Assembly: GCF_016107575.1 (NCBI RefSeq)
Contig: NZ_JABAST010000005.1
Coordinates: 1 to 64,000, forward strand
Source of the DNA: Psychrobacter faecalis
GTDB lineage: Bacteria > Pseudomonadota > Gammaproteobacteria > Pseudomonadales > Moraxellaceae
Direction of reading: 5' to 3'
DNA length: 64,000 bases
Shown here in pieces: positions 9,629-18,934 of this stretch (the first letter of the stretch is position 1; each line of letters begins with the position of its first letter). A program made the translations under genes and the position numbers. The notes under the pieces were generated by a model. That model was not told the origin of the DNA. It saw only the letters and a program-made list of their open reading frames with translations, and did no database searches.

Positions 9629-9985
9629 ATGCCACCACATGCACCGTATAATGCCACTCATTTTGACCAGGATATTGAGAGCTCTGCTGATTATAAAGAC
9701 GGCTATCATCGCTCTATCCATAAGGTAGAAGCTTCCTTAGACAATAGCCTTCATGCGCACCAACCGTTACGTGTGCATGTAGAGCGCGTGGTGCGGCAGT
9801 ATTTTGCGATGCTCGATGATGAGATGCCAACCGACTTATATGAGCTTATTTTAAAAGAGATAGAGCAGCCACTATTGTCAGTCGTGCTTGAGAAGTGCCG
9901 CGGCAATCAGACCAAGTGTGCGCAAATCTTAGGTCTCAATCGCGGTACGCTACGCAAAAAGCTCAAAACTTATGGCTTAATGTAA
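9629..9985 (+). CDS. fis: Fis-family nucleoid/regulatory DNA-binding protein
   Basis: Small DNA-bending protein. The C-terminal helix-turn-helix reads VVLEKCRGNQTKCAQILGLN and continues RGTLRKKLKTYGLM, which is the diagnostic Fis end. At 118 residues it is a little longer than Escherichia coli Fis (98) because of a longer N-terminus. It lies in the conserved prmA - zinc ribbon - fis - purH order. GACATTATCTT before the ATG has no strong Shine-Dalgarno. Confidence 0.92.
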   Translation: MPPHAPYNATHFDQDIESSADYKDGYHRSIHKVEASLDNSLHAHQPLRVHVERVVRQYFAMLDDEMPTDLYELILKEIEQPLLSVVLEKCRGNQTKCAQILGLNRGTLRKKLKTYGLM

Positions 9986-10143
9986 TCTATGGCTGTATGC
10001 CAGTCGCTGTTATTTACGACGACCAAATACTACACTCACCGCCCTTATTAGCCCTGCTAACCGACATTCAATTGTATGGCACGTTTATAGTTTATGATCT
10101 TATCAAACCCGATATGCTCTGCACTGCTTGCCATTATTACCTT

Positions 10144-10170
10144 GCCAGACGTTTACGTCAGGCTTTTTTT
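10144..10170 (+). terminator. Terminator-like hairpin just before purH
   Basis: GCCAGACG (10144-10151) and CGTCAGGC (10156-10163) form an 8-bp stem with one A-A mismatch and a TTTA loop, followed by seven Ts. It ends only 14 bases before the purH ATG, so it either ends the fis transcript or acts on purH as a leader terminator. Confidence 0.75.
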
Positions 10171-10184
10171 ATGGAAATTTTCTT

Positions 10185-11765
10185 ATGAGTACAACTCCCC
10201 TTGCCCTACTATCGGTTTCCGATAAGTCAAATATCGTAGAATTCGCCCAAGGATTGCTTAAAGCTGGCTTTGGTTTATTATCGACTGGCGGTACTTACCG
10301 CTTGCTGACAGAAAATAACGTCGCTGTGACCGAAGTTTCAGACTATACCGGTTTTCCTGAAATGATGGACGGCCGCGTTAAAACGCTACATCCAAAGATT
10401 CATGGCGGTATTTTAGGACGCCGCGGTACTGATGACAGCGTCATGAATGAGCACGCTATTGAGCGCATTGATTTGGTCGTCGTCAATCTTTATCCGTTTG
10501 CAGAGACGATTGCACGTAGCGACGTCACCATGAACGATGCGATCGAAAACATCGATATTGGCGGCCCTACTATGGTTCGTTCAGCAGCAAAAAACCACGC
10601 TCACGTCGGTATTGTGACTGACCCTGCTGATTATACGCGCGTGCTTGAAGCATTAGGCAATGGAACGACTTTAACCGCTGCCCTACGTTACGATTTAGCG
10701 GTCAAAGCCTTTGAGCATACCGCACAATACGACGGAATGATTGCCAATTTCTTGGGCAGCCGCGTGAATGAAAACCAAGAGGCAGAGAATTTCTCTCGTA
10801 CCTTTAACGTCCAATTAGAAAAAGTGCAAGACCTACGCTACGGCGAAAACCCGCATCAAAAAGCGGCTTTTTATGTCGAAAACCATGCCCTAAAAAGCCA
10901 GCAAGCCTCTATTGCAACCGCGCAGCAGCTACAAGGTAAAGAGCTCTCTTATAACAATATTGCTGATACCGATGCCGCACTTGAATGTGTTAAAGCCTTT
11001 AGTGCGCCCGCTTGCGTGATTGTAAAACACGCCAATCCTTGCGGAGTCGCCGTAGATAGCGATCAAGTCACGGCTTACCGCACGGCTTTTAGTACCGACC
11101 CTGAGTCATCTTTTGGTGGTATTATTGCCTTTAACCGCGAACTTACGCTTGCTGCAGCCAAAGCGATTATTGACAATCAATTTGTCGAAGTCATCATTGC
11201 CCCAAGTATCGAAGATGGCGTTTTGGAGGCGACCGCTGCTAAGAAAAACGTCCGTGTCTTAGTTTGTGGCGAGTTGCCAACGCCTGAGCAGCGCGACAGC
11301 CAGCTTGATTATAAACGCGTCAATGGTGGTTTGTTGGTGCAAGAGCAAGATTTGGGCCTTATTACCGCCAACGATTTAAAAATCGTTACCGACGTCCAGC
11401 CAACCGAAGCACAGATTGCTGATTTATTATTTAGCTGGAATGTCGCTAAATATGTCAAATCTAACGCCATCGTTTATGCCAAGAATCAACGCACTATCGG
11501 TGTTGGCGCCGGTCAAATGAGCCGCGTCAATTCAGCGCGTATCGCCGCTATCAAAGCCGAGCACGCTGGTCTTGCTACCGAAGGCGCGGTAATGGCATCA
11601 GATGCTTTCTTCCCATTCCGTGATGGTATTGATAACGCGGCCGAAGTCGGCATTGCTGCTATCATCCAACCAGGCGGCTCTATGCGTGATGACGAAACGA
11701 TTGCTGCCGCCAATGAGCATGGTATTGCCATGGTCTTCACTGGTATGCGCCACTTCCGCCATTAA
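10185..11765 (+). CDS. purH: Bifunctional AICAR transformylase / IMP cyclohydrolase
   Basis: Catalyses the last two steps of de novo IMP synthesis. 526 residues, matching E. coli PurH (529). The N-terminal IMP cyclohydrolase domain starts [19 protein letters not shown] with STGGTYRLL and [15 protein letters not shown]. The C-terminal transformylase domain has [24 protein letters not shown] and the terminal [13 protein letters not shown] 10185 gives the conserved N-terminus; longer in-frame reading upstream is not supported. A five-codon ATG ORF (10171-10188) overlaps the start. purD is not adjacent. Confidence 0.96.
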   Translation: MSTTPLALLSVSDKSNIVEFAQGLLKAGFGLLSTGGTYRLLTENNVAVTEVSDYTGFPEMMDGRVKTLHPKIHGGILGRRGTDDSVMNEHAIERIDLVVVNLYPFAETIARSDVTMNDAIENIDIGGPTMVRSAAKNHAHVGIVTDPADYTRVLEALGNGTTLTAALRYDLAVKAFEHTAQYDGMIANFLGSRVNENQEAENFSRTFNVQLEKVQDLRYGENPHQKAAFYVENHALKSQQASIATAQQLQGKELSYNNIADTDAALECVKAFSAPACVIVKHANPCGVAVDSDQVTAYRTAFSTDPESSFGGIIAFNRELTLAAAKAIIDNQFVEVIIAPSIEDGVLEATAAKKNVRVLVCGELPTPEQRDSQLDYKRVNGGLLVQEQDLGLITANDLKIVTDVQPTEAQIADLLFSWNVAKYVKSNAIVYAKNQRTIGVGAGQMSRVNSARIAAIKAEHAGLATEGAVMASDAFFPFRDGIDNAAEVGIAAIIQPGGSMRDDETIAAANEHGIAMVFTGMRHFRH

Positions 11766-11830
11766 TCAGCGGTTAAGATAATGCTATTAAGAAAACAGCG
11801 TTGAGAGTAAATAAAAATTGTAATGCATAA

Positions 11831-11858
11831 AAAAAGCCACTATTAATAGTGGCTTTTT
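11831..11858. terminator. Bidirectional terminator between purH and ppiD
   Basis: A perfect 28-base palindrome with AAAAAGCCAC and GTGGCTTTTT arms serves both convergent genes. Confidence 0.92.
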
Positions 11859-11919
11859 CATATTTAAGGCTTAATAAAGCTCGTTAAAAAAAGGGTTTAA
11901 CAAATGCCTTATAGGTCGC

Positions 11920-13794
11920 TTAACGTCCTTGCGCATTGGCCATATTGGCTTCATTAATCTCAACTTTATAGACCATACGTAGATAATCTAGATAATCTTG
12001 CAGCTGATCTTGACCCAAATTATCACGAATAATGGCGGCAGTTTGTGCTCTTTGGGCATCAGATAGCGGCGATTGCTGCTCTGTTTTGATGCGATCACCG
12101 ACCAATAACGTCGCACCCGTTTCAGTCTCACTCGCTACCGCCACGACGCCATTGGCTGCCGCTTGCTGACTAAAGGCTAAGCCGCGCTCTTTTTCGCTCA
12201 ATTGCGTAGTCTGACGGTTTATCTCGCCCAATGCTTGCAGCTTAACAGGCTGCTTTACAATATCAGCAGGCGTTTTAATAGTGGCCGCCAATTTCTTCGC
12301 TTCTTGTAATGCCAGTGCCGTTGCTTTTTGTTGACGCAATATCTGCGTGATTCTTGGCGTCGCCGCTGTTAAAGACAACGTCTTAGTTGGACGATAATTA
12401 CTTGGCTGTACCCATACCGTACCATTACCAACCTCAATACCCGCAGTCACCGCTTGGTCTTGAATAGTAAACTCATCAAACGCTTGCTTAATTACCGCCG
12501 GCTGCGCCAAAGCAGATTGGTTGTTTTCTTTACGATAATCTTTGATATGTTTTAATGGCACATTTTCTTGCTGAGCGATATCTTCAATACTAAAGCCATC
12601 TGCTGCCAAGTCATTAATCGCTGTGACTTTATCGGCATACATTTCCTGGCGTTTATATTCTTTGGCTTTAGCGGTTAGCTCTGCACGCATACTCTCTAGA
12701 CTTGGTATCTTGCTACCATTGTCCTCAGTCACGGTAAATATCTGATAGCCAAAGCTGGTCTTTACAGGAGCACTGACATCACCAACGCTCAAGCCTGCCA
12801 GCGCTTTTTCGACAGCTGGCGCATCATTACCAAATACCGCTGGATTAAAACGCCCGATATCGCCGCCTGTTTCACCTGATGGATCATCAGACTCGGCTTT
12901 GGCAACCTTGGCAAATGACTCACCTGTCGCAAGGCGGGCTTTAATTTTATCCGCGCGTGCTTTGGCATCTTTACCGGTTAGTAGGATTTGGCTAATTTTA
13001 CGCTCATCAACCACAGCAAGATTTTGCTTATAGGCTTCATATTGCTGCTGCAAATCTTCTTGGGTGACTTCATTAACTTCAATCGCTTGCGGATTTAGCT
13101 GCAAGTAAGCCAAGTCGACCATGGCCGCACTTTTGAGTTTGTCTTTATTGGCGTCATAGTAAGCTTGTATATCACCCTTGCTCAACTTTACCTGCTCAGC
13201 ATAGTCCTGCCATTTAAAACGATGCAGCCAAATATTGCGCGACTCTAGCTGCAAATCAATCAACTGACTGACCGCTTGCATCGGATAAACTGCGGTACCG
13301 ACGATGCTGGCATTGAGCTGATCTAGGCTCAACTGGTTGCGAAACTCAGCAAACAGCTGGTTTTTTGTCATATTGCGCTGACGTAAAAAGTTTGCAAACT
13401 GCTCGTTAGAAAAATTGCCCTCTGCATCTTTAAAGATTTCTTCTTGGCGCAGCAAGCGATTGATGGTGTCATCAGAAACCGTCATGCCCAGCTTGCCAGC
13501 CTGCTGCTCTAGCAAGGTACGATCAATCAGCCCTTTTAGGACTTGCTCGTGCAGCACGTCTTCATTCAATAAACTGGCATCATCAACTTGGTCTAAAAGC
13601 TCAGTACGGCGGTTATTGACGGCAGTTTGATACTCGGACAGTCCCACGCTTTTGTCACCTACTTGAGCGATTTGGTTGGGATCGACACCGCCGCCAAAGT
13701 AGCTTTCGACACCCAATAGAGCGAGCGGCGATAGGCACAAAATCAATAAAATGCGACCCGGCCAGCTTTTTAAGAAATCGCGCAATTTATCCAT
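11920..13794 (-). CDS. ppiD: PpiD-type periplasmic folding chaperone
   Basis: Inner-membrane-anchored chaperone facing the periplasm that helps outer-membrane and secreted proteins fold. 624 residues, as in E. coli (623). One N-terminal membrane helix (ILLILCLSPLALLGVESYFGG, residues about 15-36) is followed by a SurA_N-like domain, then a parvulin rotamase domain (ERKISQILLTGKDAKARADK through SFGYQIFTVTED, residues about 265-365), then a C-terminal chaperone region. It lies downstream of an HU gene on the same strand, as hupB-ppiD in E. coli, but a terminator separates them here. Confidence 0.92.
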   Translation of the reverse strand: MDKLRDFLKSWPGRILLILCLSPLALLGVESYFGGGVDPNQIAQVGDKSVGLSEYQTAVNNRRTELLDQVDDASLLNEDVLHEQVLKGLIDRTLLEQQAGKLGMTVSDDTINRLLRQEEIFKDAEGNFSNEQFANFLRQRNMTKNQLFAEFRNQLSLDQLNASIVGTAVYPMQAVSQLIDLQLESRNIWLHRFKWQDYAEQVKLSKGDIQAYYDANKDKLKSAAMVDLAYLQLNPQAIEVNEVTQEDLQQQYEAYKQNLAVVDERKISQILLTGKDAKARADKIKARLATGESFAKVAKAESDDPSGETGGDIGRFNPAVFGNDAPAVEKALAGLSVGDVSAPVKTSFGYQIFTVTEDNGSKIPSLESMRAELTAKAKEYKRQEMYADKVTAINDLAADGFSIEDIAQQENVPLKHIKDYRKENNQSALAQPAVIKQAFDEFTIQDQAVTAGIEVGNGTVWVQPSNYRPTKTLSLTAATPRITQILRQQKATALALQEAKKLAATIKTPADIVKQPVKLQALGEINRQTTQLSEKERGLAFSQQAAANGVVAVASETETGATLLVGDRIKTEQQSPLSDAQRAQTAAIIRDNLGQDQLQDYLDYLRMVYKVEINEANMANAQGR

Positions 13795-14065
13795 AGTTAT
13801 CTCTGCTTTATTAACCTATATTGATGAAAGACCATTGTAATACTATTAATAATATCAACGCTGTATAAGCAGGCAATGGTAAGAAGAAGAACGTGTGCAT
13901 TTTATCGCTATAAAATAAGGCGGATTGACGAAGTTTATAACAAGATTTAATAAAAATTCTTGTTTATACAACACCGCTATCGCGCGCCCTATGATACGTG
14001 ATTTTTGATATATACTCAAAATATTCAGGCGACTATTGCTACTTAAAGCTACAAATTTCAGCACT

Positions 14066-14097
14066 AAAAAAAGCACCTAATCTTTAGGTGCTTTTTT
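14066..14097 (-). terminator. Terminator after the HU gene
   Basis: Stem AAGCACCTAA / TTTAGGTGCTT, flanked by runs of A and T on both sides. It is symmetrical, so it can work in either direction. Confidence 0.9.
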
Positions 14098-14106
14098 GGT
14101 CATTCG

Positions 14107-14137
14107 CTCATGACTTAATGAATCGTTAAGTCATGAG
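14107..14137. other. Inverted repeat beside the HU terminator
   Basis: CTCATGACTTAA and TTAAGTCATGAG form a perfect 12-bp stem with a 7-base loop and no T-run. It lies only 10 bases from the terminator, so HU mRNA would end in a double hairpin. Confidence 0.75.
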
Positions 14138-14257
14138 TTGCTATCTATTGTTTTACTGCCAACCAACGCTGTTTTTATTCGTGTATCACGTCGTCAACGA
14201 GCATTTGATTATTTTATTATAGAATAGCTAAAAAGAGTACAGCTTAAACAAAGCGGC

Positions 14258-14530
14258 TTAGTTTAAACGCTCTTTTAGGTTTTTACCGGCTTTAAAGCTT
14301 GGTACTTTGCTTGCTGGAATGCTAAGTTCTTCACCAGTCTTAGGGTTACGGCCAGTACGCGCTTTACGGTCTTTTACGCTAAAAGTACCAAAACCAACCA
14401 ATGAGATGCTGTCGCCAGCTTCTAGCGCTTCACCAACACTTTCCATTACTGCATTCAAAGCTTCGCCAGCTTGAGTTTTATTTAGACCACTTTTTTCGGC
14501 GATGCTATCAATTAATTCTGACTTATTCAT
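14258..14530 (-). CDS. hup: HU-family nucleoid DNA-binding protein
   Basis: 90 residues, the exact HU length, beginning [20 protein letters not shown]. It contains the DNA-binding arm [20 protein letters not shown] and ends in the [20 protein letters not shown] pattern. The start at 14530 follows AAGGAAATTTT and gives the conserved N-terminus; the longer upstream reading overlaps the promoter. Position before ppiD suggests the HU-beta (hupB) equivalent. Confidence 0.96.
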   Translation of the reverse strand: MNKSELIDSIAEKSGLNKTQAGEALNAVMESVGEALEAGDSISLVGFGTFSVKDRKARTGRNPKTGEELSIPASKVPSFKAGKNLKERLN

Positions 14531-14576
14531 AAAATTTCCTTCAAGTTTTAGGGGGTAAAAAACGCTCACGCCAAGT

Positions 14577-14605
14577 ATTGTATCGCTCTCAGAGTACTTA
14601 AGCAA
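14577..14605 (-). promoter_or_regulatory. Sigma70-type promoter of the HU gene
   Basis: Read on the minus strand: -35 TTGCTT (14605-14600), 17-base spacer, -10 TACAAT (14582-14577). It lies about 45 bases before the start codon. Confidence 0.7.
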
Positions 14606-15169
14606 TAAAAACCACTGGCCTCACGCATAAACAGGTTTCGCTTTGTTAACGCCTTTATATCAAGGCAGCATAAGGAGCGCAAGCGATTTTACATATTTTT
14701 GTGCACTCTACTACGTATTTGACACTCAATGTTACTTAAAACTGCTGCAAATTTTCTATTAAATCGCTACTTTAGCTTATAGGATTTAACGAAATAAAGC
14801 ACCTATCGTCAAAGCACCTATCTTTGTATTGGCTCTCTTATGCATTTTGCCTTGATAACCTAAATACTCAAATATGATGCAGGTGCTTAAACTCAGTTTT
14901 TATACTAACAAGCAAAATTAAAAACTAAAGCATAAACTTGGATCGAAAAATAGCTGCCAAGCCCGACTAATGCATTACCAGTCATAAATTTTGGTGTCTT
15001 TATAGATGAGCAAATTATAAGGTAGTGACTGACCAACTGACAGAAACGTGCGTTACTTTTTATGCTAAAGGCGTTACTATAAGCGCGATTGCATTGTACA
15101 TTTTGGGTTGATTTTGACCTTTGTTTGTCCTTTTATCTTTAACTTACACAATAAAAACGGATTATTTAC
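14606..15169. other. AT-rich gap before the SCP2-like gene
   Basis: About 560 bases with no supported gene or RNA. It contains a 15-bp direct duplication at 14796-14825. Nothing else could be assigned. Confidence 0.55.
14796..14825. repeat. 15-bp direct duplication
   Basis: AAAGCACCTATCGTC (14796-14810) is followed immediately by AAAGCACCTATCTTT (14811-14825). Intergenic. Confidence 0.8.
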
Positions 15170-15817
15170 ATGAAGCGTTCTACGTTGTCTCACTCTTTTC
15201 TTAATATCATATTGGTGTTTATCGAGTCGGCGCTGACCCTGCTGTTACGTTTAGACCCAGAACTCCGTAAAGCTGCTTATCCACTCGCCAAGCAAGAGAC
15301 GGTCGTCGCGCTTAGGTTATACTTGCCTCATGTAGAGGTTTTCGCCACCTTTACTACCAAAGGGGTGTTATTAGATGATAGATTGCCTATCGGCCGTAGT
15401 GAGCCTGACGTCATTATCAACGCTTATAGCATTCAAGTGCTTAATGCCATCATCACCCACGATACTGAGTCGACTGAAAAGCTGCAAATGCGCGGTGAGG
15501 CGGTGCAAGTACAGCTGGTCAAGCAGTTTATTATGCAGCTTGGTTTTGGTAGCTTAATTCAAGGGCTGATTAAAAAGATTAAGGGCGGTAAAAGTAAGAC
15601 CAAACCTACTGAAGCAGAAATGGCAGAAAAAAAGGAGAGTTATAAGCTGCGTATTAAAGAGCAGCAAACTCAAATCAACACGCTGACCATTAAAAACCGT
15701 GAACTTGAAACCACGGTTAAAGAACTGCAAAGTAAGCAGAAGACCTTTATTATTACCGCAATTATTTTTGCGGTTATCGCTATCGCTGCCATTATTGCTT
15801 TATTTATCATGACCTAA
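15170..15817 (+). CDS. SCP2-like (UbiJ-like) protein with coiled coil and C-terminal membrane anchor
   Basis: 215 residues, not firmly recognised. Residues about 25-130 have the layout of an SCP2/UbiJ lipid-binding domain: LRLDPELRKAAYPLAKQ, then alternating strands with HVEVFATFTTKGVLLDD, DVIINAYSIQVLNAII, and the ending MRGEAVQVQLVKQFIMQLG. The last part matches the UbiJ pattern of a charged turn, a GE/VQ strand and a terminal helix. A basic linker (KKIKGGKSKTK), a coiled coil (about 150-188) and a C-terminal hydrophobic helix (about 192-214) follow; E. coli UbiJ lacks that helix. UbiJ helps ubiquinone synthesis, but no ubi gene is adjacent, so the role is open. ATG 15170 is the only sensible start. 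Confidence 0.55.
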   Translation: MKRSTLSHSFLNIILVFIESALTLLLRLDPELRKAAYPLAKQETVVALRLYLPHVEVFATFTTKGVLLDDRLPIGRSEPDVIINAYSIQVLNAIITHDTESTEKLQMRGEAVQVQLVKQFIMQLGFGSLIQGLIKKIKGGKSKTKPTEAEMAEKKESYKLRIKEQQTQINTLTIKNRELETTVKELQSKQKTFIITAIIFAVIAIAAIIALFIMT

Positions 15818-16032
15818 TTTGTTATTAATTTTAGTATTGACGTTTTTTAAAGTCCTTTTTGTCATTTTTTATAGCGTTTAATAGGATGTAGACTTATTAA
15901 ACGCTCTTGCTTCCTTTCTGTAGTTCACATCCTGCGCGTTCGCGTATTTATTCTCTTTTAAGCCTTAATATTACCTATCATTGTTTTTATCAATGATAGG
16001 AATAAGTCACACTCACCATTCAACCACACTTT
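15818..16032. other. Gap upstream of the isc promoter
   Basis: No gene seen. The stretch ends at the isc promoter and IscR-like operator; beyond it the isc leader continues to 16314. Confidence 0.5.
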
Positions 16033-16066
16033 AATCTTGACTAAATTACTCGGGATTGAGTATAAT
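16033..16066 (+). promoter_or_regulatory. isc operon promoter with IscR type 1-like operator
   Basis: -35 TTGACT (16037-16042), 18-base spacer, -10 TATAAT (16061-16066). A 25-base window at 16033-16057, centred on GACTAAATTACTCGGG, fits the type 1 IscR consensus (ATASYYGACTRWWWYAGTCRRSTAT) at about 20 positions by eye. It covers the -35 element, as expected for repression by [2Fe-2S]-IscR. The leader to iscR is about 240 bases. Confidence 0.75.
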
Positions 16067-16166
16067 TACCCTATCGTTGCACACATCGGGTAAACCATCT
16101 GCTGTTTAATAGCGACAAGACACCACTTAGTCGATAGATGATTTTCCTAAATAGAAGCGCAAGTAC

Positions 16167-16185
16167 GGCTAGCTACTAACTAGCC
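16167..16185 (+). other. Small hairpin in the isc leader
   Basis: GGCTAG and CTAGCC pair around a 7-base loop in the 5' UTR of iscR. Only three Ts follow. Function unknown. Confidence 0.45.
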
Positions 16186-16314
16186 TTTAGCAATAAGTCG
16201 ATTATAAATCTATTAAATCTATAAAGAACCTATTGATAACTATGCACTTTTGGAATACGACAAGACTAAGTTCGTTGTTAAATAAACTTTTATAAAAAGG
16301 ATTGGAGATAACAC

Positions 16315-16842
16315 ATGCGTTTGACTACTCGAGGCAGATACGCCGTGACCGCTTTACTTGATTTGGCTTTGCAGACCAGCCAACAAGACAGCGCCGTCTC
16401 TTTATCTGACATTGCTAAGCGGCAATCGATATCTATCTCTTATCTTGAACAGTTATTTTCCAAGCTCCGTAAGCGCGGTTTGGTCACCAGTATACGCGGT
16501 GCAGCAGGGGGTTATCATTTAGCTAAGCCCCTTGATCAGATTGATGTGATGAGCATCATTTCTGCTGTCGATGAATCTGTCGATGCGATGCAGTGCGGCG
16601 GACGCGGTAATTGTCAAAGTGGTACAATGTGCCTAACGCATGATTTATGGTGCGCTTTATCAAATCATGTCGAACAATACTTGAAAAATATAACATTAGC
16701 GCAATTATTAGACATGGAACATGTGCAGTCAGTCTCAGACCGTCAGCACCTCACGTTTCCAAACGACATTGCTACAAAAGATATGTCCACAAAAGACATC
16801 AACACTATTACTCTATTGACCAGCGAGGCAAACCCAGCATGA
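16315..16842 (+). CDS. iscR: Iron-sulfur cluster regulator IscR
   Basis: Rrf2-family transcription factor that senses Fe-S status and represses the isc operon when its [2Fe-2S] cluster is loaded. The N-terminal winged helix-turn-helix starts [20 protein letters not shown]. Cluster ligands are three Cys spaced C-x5-C-x5-C followed by x2-His ([16 protein letters not shown]). 175 residues; E. coli IscR has 162. GGAG lies a few bases before the ATG. Its TGA overlaps the iscS ATG by four bases (ATGA), implying translational coupling. Confidence 0.97.
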   Translation: MRLTTRGRYAVTALLDLALQTSQQDSAVSLSDIAKRQSISISYLEQLFSKLRKRGLVTSIRGAAGGYHLAKPLDQIDVMSIISAVDESVDAMQCGGRGNCQSGTMCLTHDLWCALSNHVEQYLKNITLAQLLDMEHVQSVSDRQHLTFPNDIATKDMSTKDINTITLLTSEANPA

Positions 16843-18065
16843 GCCAACATAACAACCTTATATACTTAGATTATGCCGCCACGACGCCAGTTGCTAAGTC
16901 AGTCGCTGCTAAAATGAGCGAATATCTGACGGTAGACGGCATCTTTGGTAACCCAGCATCACGCTCACATGGCTATGGCTGGCAAGCAGAAGAAGCGGTA
17001 GAAACGGCTCGTCAGCAAGTCGCTGAAGTGATTCATGCGGATCCACGCGAAATCGTCTTTACCTCGGGCGCGACAGAATCAGATAACTTAGCTATTAAAG
17101 GCGCGGCACATTTTTATCAGTCGCGCGGCAAGCACATCATTACTAGTAAAATTGAGCACAAAGCGGTTTTAGATACTTGCCGTGAGCTTGAGCAAGAAGG
17201 TTTTGAGATTACTTACCTTGAGCCACAAGCTGGTACGGGCTTGATTTTGCCAGAGCAAGTACAAGAAGCCCTACGTGACGATACGATTTTAGTATCACTA
17301 ATGATGGTCAATAATGAGCTTGGTACCATTACCGATGTTGCCGCGATTGGTGAGATCACTCGCAAAGCTGGCGTTGTATTCCATGTCGATGGTGCGCAGT
17401 CTGTGGGTAAAATACCTGTCAATCTTGAAGAGATGAAAATTGACTTGATGAGTTTTTCAGGTCATAAAGCCTATGGCCCTAAAGGTATCGGTGCGCTATT
17501 TGTTCGCCGTAAACCTCGTATTCGCCTAAAAGCTGAGCAGCATGGTGGTGGTCATGAGCGCGGTATGCGTTCAGGTACCTTGCCGACGCACCAAATTGTT
17601 GGGCTAGGTGCTGCATTTGCATTGGCCAATGAGCGTTATGCAGAAGACCATGCTCACGTGGCAAAGCTGCGCCAAAAGCTGTGGGACGGTCTACAAGATA
17701 TCGAAGAGATTTATCTAAACGGTGATTTAGAAAACAGCGTGCCTAACATCATTAATATCAGCTTTAACTTTGTTGAAGGCGAGTCACTGATGATGTCGTT
17801 AAAAGACTTGGCGGTTTCATCAGGTTCAGCCTGTACTTCAGCGACGCTTGAGCCATCGTATGTATTGCGCGCCATCGGTCGCCCAGATGAGTTGGCCCAT
17901 AGCTCAATCCGCTTTAGCTTTGGTCGTTATACCACCGAAGAAGATATCGATACCGTGGTAAAACAGATGCATGAAGCGGTAGACAAATTACGCGCGCTAT
18001 CGCCACTTTGGGATATGTATCAAGAAGGCGTTGATTTAGACTCGGTAGAATGGTCTGAGCATTAA
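16839..18065 (+). CDS. iscS: Cysteine desulfurase IscS
   Basis: PLP enzyme that takes sulfur from cysteine for Fe-S cluster and thio-modification pathways. 408 residues (E. coli 404). Visible: [14 protein letters not shown] at the N-terminus, [15 protein letters not shown], the PLP lysine in [16 protein letters not shown], and the mobile-loop active Cys in [17 protein letters not shown]. The end ([21 protein letters not shown]) is the typical IscU-binding tail. ATG 16839 overlaps the iscR stop; longer in-frame reading into iscR is not real. Confidence 0.97.
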   Translation: MSQHNNLIYLDYAATTPVAKSVAAKMSEYLTVDGIFGNPASRSHGYGWQAEEAVETARQQVAEVIHADPREIVFTSGATESDNLAIKGAAHFYQSRGKHIITSKIEHKAVLDTCRELEQEGFEITYLEPQAGTGLILPEQVQEALRDDTILVSLMMVNNELGTITDVAAIGEITRKAGVVFHVDGAQSVGKIPVNLEEMKIDLMSFSGHKAYGPKGIGALFVRRKPRIRLKAEQHGGGHERGMRSGTLPTHQIVGLGAAFALANERYAEDHAHVAKLRQKLWDGLQDIEEIYLNGDLENSVPNIINISFNFVEGESLMMSLKDLAVSSGSACTSATLEPSYVLRAIGRPDELAHSSIRFSFGRYTTEEDIDTVVKQMHEAVDKLRALSPLWDMYQEGVDLDSVEWSEH

Positions 18066-18189
18066 TATTTATTTATAAAACTTTAATAGTAAAAAGGTTT
18101 AATGGTTATCAGGTATAAGCATTAAACCAAATAATTCATCAGACAATTATAAATACCATTTTTATAATATGTGTTTGACCCCAATTATC

Positions 18190-18273
18190 GATGAGTAGAC
18201 AGACATTTAAACTTAATAAGTGAGTTATTTGGAAAGTTACTTATATAACTTAACATTTAAGTGGCTACTCATC
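18190..18273 (+). other. Long hairpin between iscS and iscU
   Basis: GATGAGTAG (18190-18198) and CTACTCATC (18265-18273) form a perfect 9-bp closing stem around a partly complementary AT-rich interior. It ends nine bases before the iscU Shine-Dalgarno AGGAG (18282-18286). Confidence 0.6.
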
Positions 18274-18294
18274 ATCTAACTAGGAGAAAACCCC

Positions 18295-18708
18295 ATGGCC
18301 TATAGTGACCAAGTTATTGATCATTACGAAAACCCACGCAACGTCGGCAATCTTGACAAAAATGCCAAAAACGTTGGTACGGGTATGGTTGGCGCCCCAG
18401 CCTGTGGCGATGTGATGCGCCTACAAATCCAAGTCGATGATAACGGTATCATCGAAGATGCACGCTTTAAAACCTATGGCTGCGGTTCAGCAATTGCTTC
18501 AAGCTCGCTTGTCACCGAGTGGCTAAAAGGCAAAAGCTTAGACCAAGCTGGCGAGATCAAAAATATGGATATCGCTGAAGAATTGGCATTACCACCGGTA
18601 AAAGTGCATTGCTCAGTCCTTGCAGAAGACGCCATTAAAGCCGCCATTAGCGACTATAAAGGTAAGCATGGTACAGCTGCGGCAGTAACAGAAGAAGCAA
18701 CCAGCTAA
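18295..18708 (+). CDS. iscU: Fe-S cluster scaffold IscU
   Basis: Scaffold on which the [2Fe-2S] cluster is built with IscS and passed on by HscA/HscB. 137 residues. The three cluster Cys and the conserved Asp are present: PACGDVM (Cys-Gly-Asp), YGCGSAIASSS, and VHCSVLAEDAI. The HscA recognition motif LPPVKVHCS near the C-terminus is intact. AGGAG is eight bases before the ATG. The 229-base gap after iscS holds a long hairpin, so iscU may be regulated apart from iscRS. Confidence 0.97.
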   Translation: MAYSDQVIDHYENPRNVGNLDKNAKNVGTGMVGAPACGDVMRLQIQVDDNGIIEDARFKTYGCGSAIASSSLVTEWLKGKSLDQAGEIKNMDIAEELALPPVKVHCSVLAEDAIKAAISDYKGKHGTAAAVTEEATS

Positions 18709-18806
18709 ATTTATATAAAGCCTTGCGCTTATTTATATAATAGGCGCAAGTAGCGAATTTGAAAACAAACATGAGTAATACGACGTTAGAAGCTACTAAC
18801 GCCCCT

Positions 18807-18852
18807 AAGGTGACAATAACGCTCATGTAATTGTCACCTTTTATTTATTTTT
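18807..18852 (+). terminator. Terminator-like hairpin between iscU and iscA
   Basis: AAGGTGACAAT (18807-18817) and ATTGTCACCTT (18830-18840) form a perfect 11-bp stem, followed by TTATTTATTTTT. It lies inside the isc gene run, so it probably reduces read-through into iscA-hscBA-fdx. Confidence 0.7.
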
Positions 18853-18934
18853 AACGCTTTATTGGCAGTGGTGTTGATAAAAACGCTTTTGCCGCAATTA
18901 TTATCTCAATTATTGATAGTCAATGGGAGTTGGC

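Larger units (their letters stand above)
13795..14257. other. Gap between the HU gene and ppiD
   Basis: No gene seen. It holds the HU terminator (14066-14097) and a second inverted repeat next to it (14107-14137). Very AT-rich; the ppiD promoter probably lies near 13800-13900 but is not clear. Confidence 0.6.

Noticed and set aside
9895..10188. 97-codon ORF between fis and purH
   Set aside because: It overlaps the fis end in another frame, then runs through the terminator; composition is unlike a protein. Only its final five codons were mentioned as a possible leader.
16647..16838. Longer iscS start inside iscR
   Set aside because: The added N-terminus is iscR read in another frame; ATG 16839 with its four-base overlap gives the family start.
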